Shown here: positions 61,998-64,000 of the stretch, piece by piece
Layout of the letters: each line of letters opens with the position of its first letter
Position numbering within the stretch: position 1 is the first letter of the stretch
DNA from: JBBIOU01 sp037443205
GTDB taxonomy: Bacteria; Bacteroidota; Bacteroidia; Flavobacteriales_D; UBA2798
Reading direction: 5' to 3'
DNA length: 64,000 nt
Assembly: GCA_037443205.1 (NCBI GenBank)
Contig: JBBIOU010000001.1
Location: 1 to 64,000, forward strand
Made by a program: the position numbers and the translations under genes
The notes under the pieces: generated by a model
The model's input: only the letters and a program-made list of their open reading frames with translations
Told to the model about the DNA's origin: nothing
Databases searched by the model: none

Positions 61998-64000
61998 ATG
62001 TTTCCTAAAGCTCAAATAATTTTTATCTTATTTGCCGTAATTGCTTTGATTTCCTGTAAATCTACACGCAGGTTAAAATCCGGGCAATCTTTATTGATAA
62101 AAAATATCGTTGTATTTAATGATAGTAAAACTTCTGTATCAGCTTCTGAAATAAGTGTGTTGATAAAACAACAGCCTAACCGAAAAATTTTTGGCAAAAT
62201 ACCCATTAATTTATTTGTACATAACGCTGTGAACCCTAAAAAACTACAAAAAAGCATAGAAAAAAAAGAAAGAAAAAAAGAAAAAGCCGATTTAAAAAGA
62301 CAATTAAAAATAGAACAATTAGATAAAGAGATTAAATATTGGGAAAGCGAGTATAATAAATTACCGGATGAACCTGAATATAAAAAGCATAAACGCAAAG
62401 CTTCAAATAAAGTATACAACAAAAGATTTGAGAAACAAACTTTAGAAGACAAAATAGAAAAAAATAAAAAAACTTTTCGTGAATGGATGGCATACACTGC
62501 CGGTGAGCCACCTGTAATATTAGATTCAGCTAAAGTAAAAAGCAGTGCTGAACAAATAGAAATATATCTTTTTAAAAAAGGATATTTTAATGTTTCGGTT
62601 AGAGACTCTATACACACAGATACCAATTCACAAAAATCAAAAGTGTGGTATTACATTACATTAAGCAAACCATACATTATAAACAATATTAGCCTTAACA
62701 TAGAAGACAAATCACTTGAAAGGCAAGTAAAAATTTCGATGAAAGAAAGTTTATTAAAACAAGGTGAAAAATTTGATTTTACTGTTATGGATGAAGAAAG
62801 GACAAGGATTAACAATTTTTTGCGTAACAGAGGTTATTTTTCATTTAATAAAGAGTTTATATATTTTGATGTTGACACAACTATTGGAAACAAAAAGGTA
62901 GATATTAAATTAGGTATAAAAAGTTTTGCAAAAAACACACAAGTTAATGAAGTTGACACTATGGTAGTAATACCACATAACCGCTATACGCTCAAAAATA
63001 TTTACATAAATACCGATTATAATATTGCCTTATCGAACACCGAAAGTGAAATCGCAAAAAAAATCATTAAAAACTATGATACTATTATTGTTTACGACAA
63101 CGAGAATACTCCTACCTATTACATATATAACAAATACAGTAAAAACAATATAAAACCCAAAACATTATTAAACAGTAATTATATAAAAAGCGGCAGAATA
63201 TACCGCGCAAAAGAAGTTGAAGCTACCTATCGAAGATTGAATGCGTTAGGTACATACAGCAATATACGAATAAATTACACTGCCATAGAAGACACCATTA
63301 ACAAAGAAAATTATCTGGATTGCAACATTAATTTAACTCCCTTAAAGAGAAGAACCTATTCCATAGAAGGTAAAGGCACCAACAGAAGCGGCAACTTAGG
63401 AATATCGGGAAATATATCGTGGAAAAACAGAAATCTTTTTCATGGTGCCGAAATTTTTAAGTTCTCGGCAAGCGGGGGATTAGAAGTACAACAATTACTG
63501 GCAAACACCGGAGAAAGTGTAGTGGGCGAAACCGGCATTTCACCATTAAAAACATTCAATACCATTGAATTTGGACCTGAACTGTCTTTGTTATTTCCAA
63601 AATTTATTTCGCCCTTTAAAACAGAAAAAATTGATAAATATCAAAGTCCACGCACCTCAGTTAACATATCGTTTAACGTGCAAAAACGCCCTGATTTTAC
63701 CCGCATTGTTCAAGACTTAAACTATGCCTACGAATGGCGTGTAAGAGATAAAGACGATTTATTCGATAAATACACTCACTTTCTTAGCCCTTTACAAATT
63801 TCTACGGTAAAGATAGATAAATCGCCCGAGTTTGCAGCAAAGTTAGAAGCCAGCAACGACAGGCTCTTAAAACTGGGTTACCGCGACCACCTGATTATTG
63901 GTCCACAATATGCTCTTACCTATAACTCAAGCAAAGTCAGTTCAAAAGAAAACCGCATCTATTTTAGGTGGAACATTGAGCAAGCCGGAAACACCTTATT
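61998..64000 (+). CDS. tamL: Translocation and assembly module lipoprotein TamL (5' part, runs off the window)
   Basis: At least 667 codons; the end is beyond the window. The lipobox VIALISC (Cys 16) makes it a lipoprotein. POTRA-like domains follow (IEIYLFKKGYFNVSVRDSI, INNFLRNRGYFSFNKEFIYF). A Lys/Glu-rich linker (LKRQLKIEQLDKEIKYWE) precedes them. The BamA/TamA-like barrel begins with the strand NRSGNLGISGNISWKNRNLFHGAEIF. TamL is the lipoprotein form of TamA used in Bacteroidota, inserting proteins into the outer membrane together with TamB. No tamB is seen in the window. Confidence 0.9.
   Translation, partial: MFPKAQIIFILFAVIALISCKSTRRLKSGQSLLIKNIVVFNDSKTSVSASEISVLIKQQPNRKIFGKIPINLFVHNAVNPKKLQKSIEKKERKKEKADLKRQLKIEQLDKEIKYWESEYNKLPDEPEYKKHKRKASNKVYNKRFEKQTLEDKIEKNKKTFREWMAYTAGEPPVILDSAKVKSSAEQIEIYLFKKGYFNVSVRDSIHTDTNSQKSKVWYYITLSKPYIINNISLNIEDKSLERQVKISMKESLLKQGEKFDFTVMDEERTRINNFLRNRGYFSFNKEFIYFDVDTTIGNKKVDIKLGIKSFAKNTQVNEVDTMVVIPHNRYTLKNIYINTDYNIALSNTESEIAKKIIKNYDTIIVYDNENTPTYYIYNKYSKNNIKPKTLLNSNYIKSGRIYRAKEVEATYRRLNALGTYSNIRINYTAIEDTINKENYLDCNINLTPLKRRTYSIEGKGTNRSGNLGISGNISWKNRNLFHGAEIFKFSASGGLEVQQLLANTGESVVGETGISPLKTFNTIEFGPELSLLFPKFISPFKTEKIDKYQSPRTSVNISFNVQKRPDFTRIVQDLNYAYEWRVRDKDDLFDKYTHFLSPLQISTVKIDKSPEFAAKLEASNDRLLKLGYRDHLIIGPQYALTYNSSKVSSKENRIYFRWNIEQAGNTL

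Overview
The window comes from an A/T-rich member of the Bacteroidota, probably a gliding or Cytophaga/Chitinophaga/Saprospira-like lineage rather than a gut Bacteroides. The evidence is the many secreted proteins ending in type IX secretion (T9SS) type A or CHU_C/type B sorting domains, a PorU2-like C25 sortase, a PorP/SprF protein, PorE-like TPR/PD40 proteins, a TamL-type lipoprotein, a Bacteroidota-style Rho with a long disordered insert, a DUF3276 PUR protein, LytS/LytTR signalling, weak ribosome binding sites and TAnnTTTG-type -7 boxes. No phage, transposase or CRISPR array was recognised.

Layout. 0.2-10 kb: three large secreted proteins (PorU2-like peptidase, LVIVD/choice-of-anchor B protein, a T9SS cargo protein). 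10.3-31.6 kb: mainly housekeeping genes: Mpl-type Mur ligase, a lipoprotein, a rhomboid, a glycosyltransferase, DUF4199, rho, lpdA, two paralogous membrane proteins, folD, rsmE, comM/yifB, gmhA, a small secreted-protein/NUDIX operon, acpH, a LytS/LytTR two-component pair, a SiaC-like protein and groES-groEL with a strong terminator. 31.7-34.7 kb: an accessory island made of two tandem copies of a two-gene lipoprotein module. Each copy follows a nearly identical ~237-bp divergent control region. The promoter-distal copy is frameshifted in both genes, and both copies carry the same T8 tract that separates a good lipoprotein signal start from the rest of the reading frame. 34.7-39.4 kb: a PorP/SprF - PorE/OmpA - secreted protein operon whose first gene lacks a normal start codon. 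39.5-50.5 kb: DUF3276, an ABC exporter, Tex, a STAS-like protein, a PorE-like TPR/PD40 protein, a second rhomboid, gmhB, a class IV aminotransferase, the NAD(P)HX repair enzyme and coaE. 50.6-61.3 kb: a large SprB/PKD adhesin followed by a tandemly duplicated pair of genes (CHU_C surface protein plus a collar/fibre-like protein; the second copy ends in an endosialidase-type chaperone and a sorting domain). 61.3-64 kb: repeats, tRNA-Pro(GGG) and the 5' part of tamL.

How the genes work together. Much of the window builds the cell envelope: secretion (PorU2, PorP, PorE, TamL), its cargo (at least seven secreted proteins with recognisable C-terminal sorting domains), heptose supply for LPS (GmhA and GmhB, in separate loci), peptidoglycan recycling (Mpl) and lipid export (MsbA-like ABC). 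A second theme is non-coding repeats. At least two families of 73-175 bp hairpin-rich elements lie between genes at about 14.4, 20.8, 44.6, 55.0 and 61.3 kb, and a related GC-rich palindrome lies inside the signal-peptide codons of two paralogous surface proteins.

The most unusual region is 31.7-34.7 kb. A constant promoter-plus-leader block precedes divergent Cys-rich payloads and a thioredoxin-like partner, which suggests a duplicating and possibly phase-variable lipoprotein module with no name I recognise. All identifications come from reading the sequence; no database search was run.
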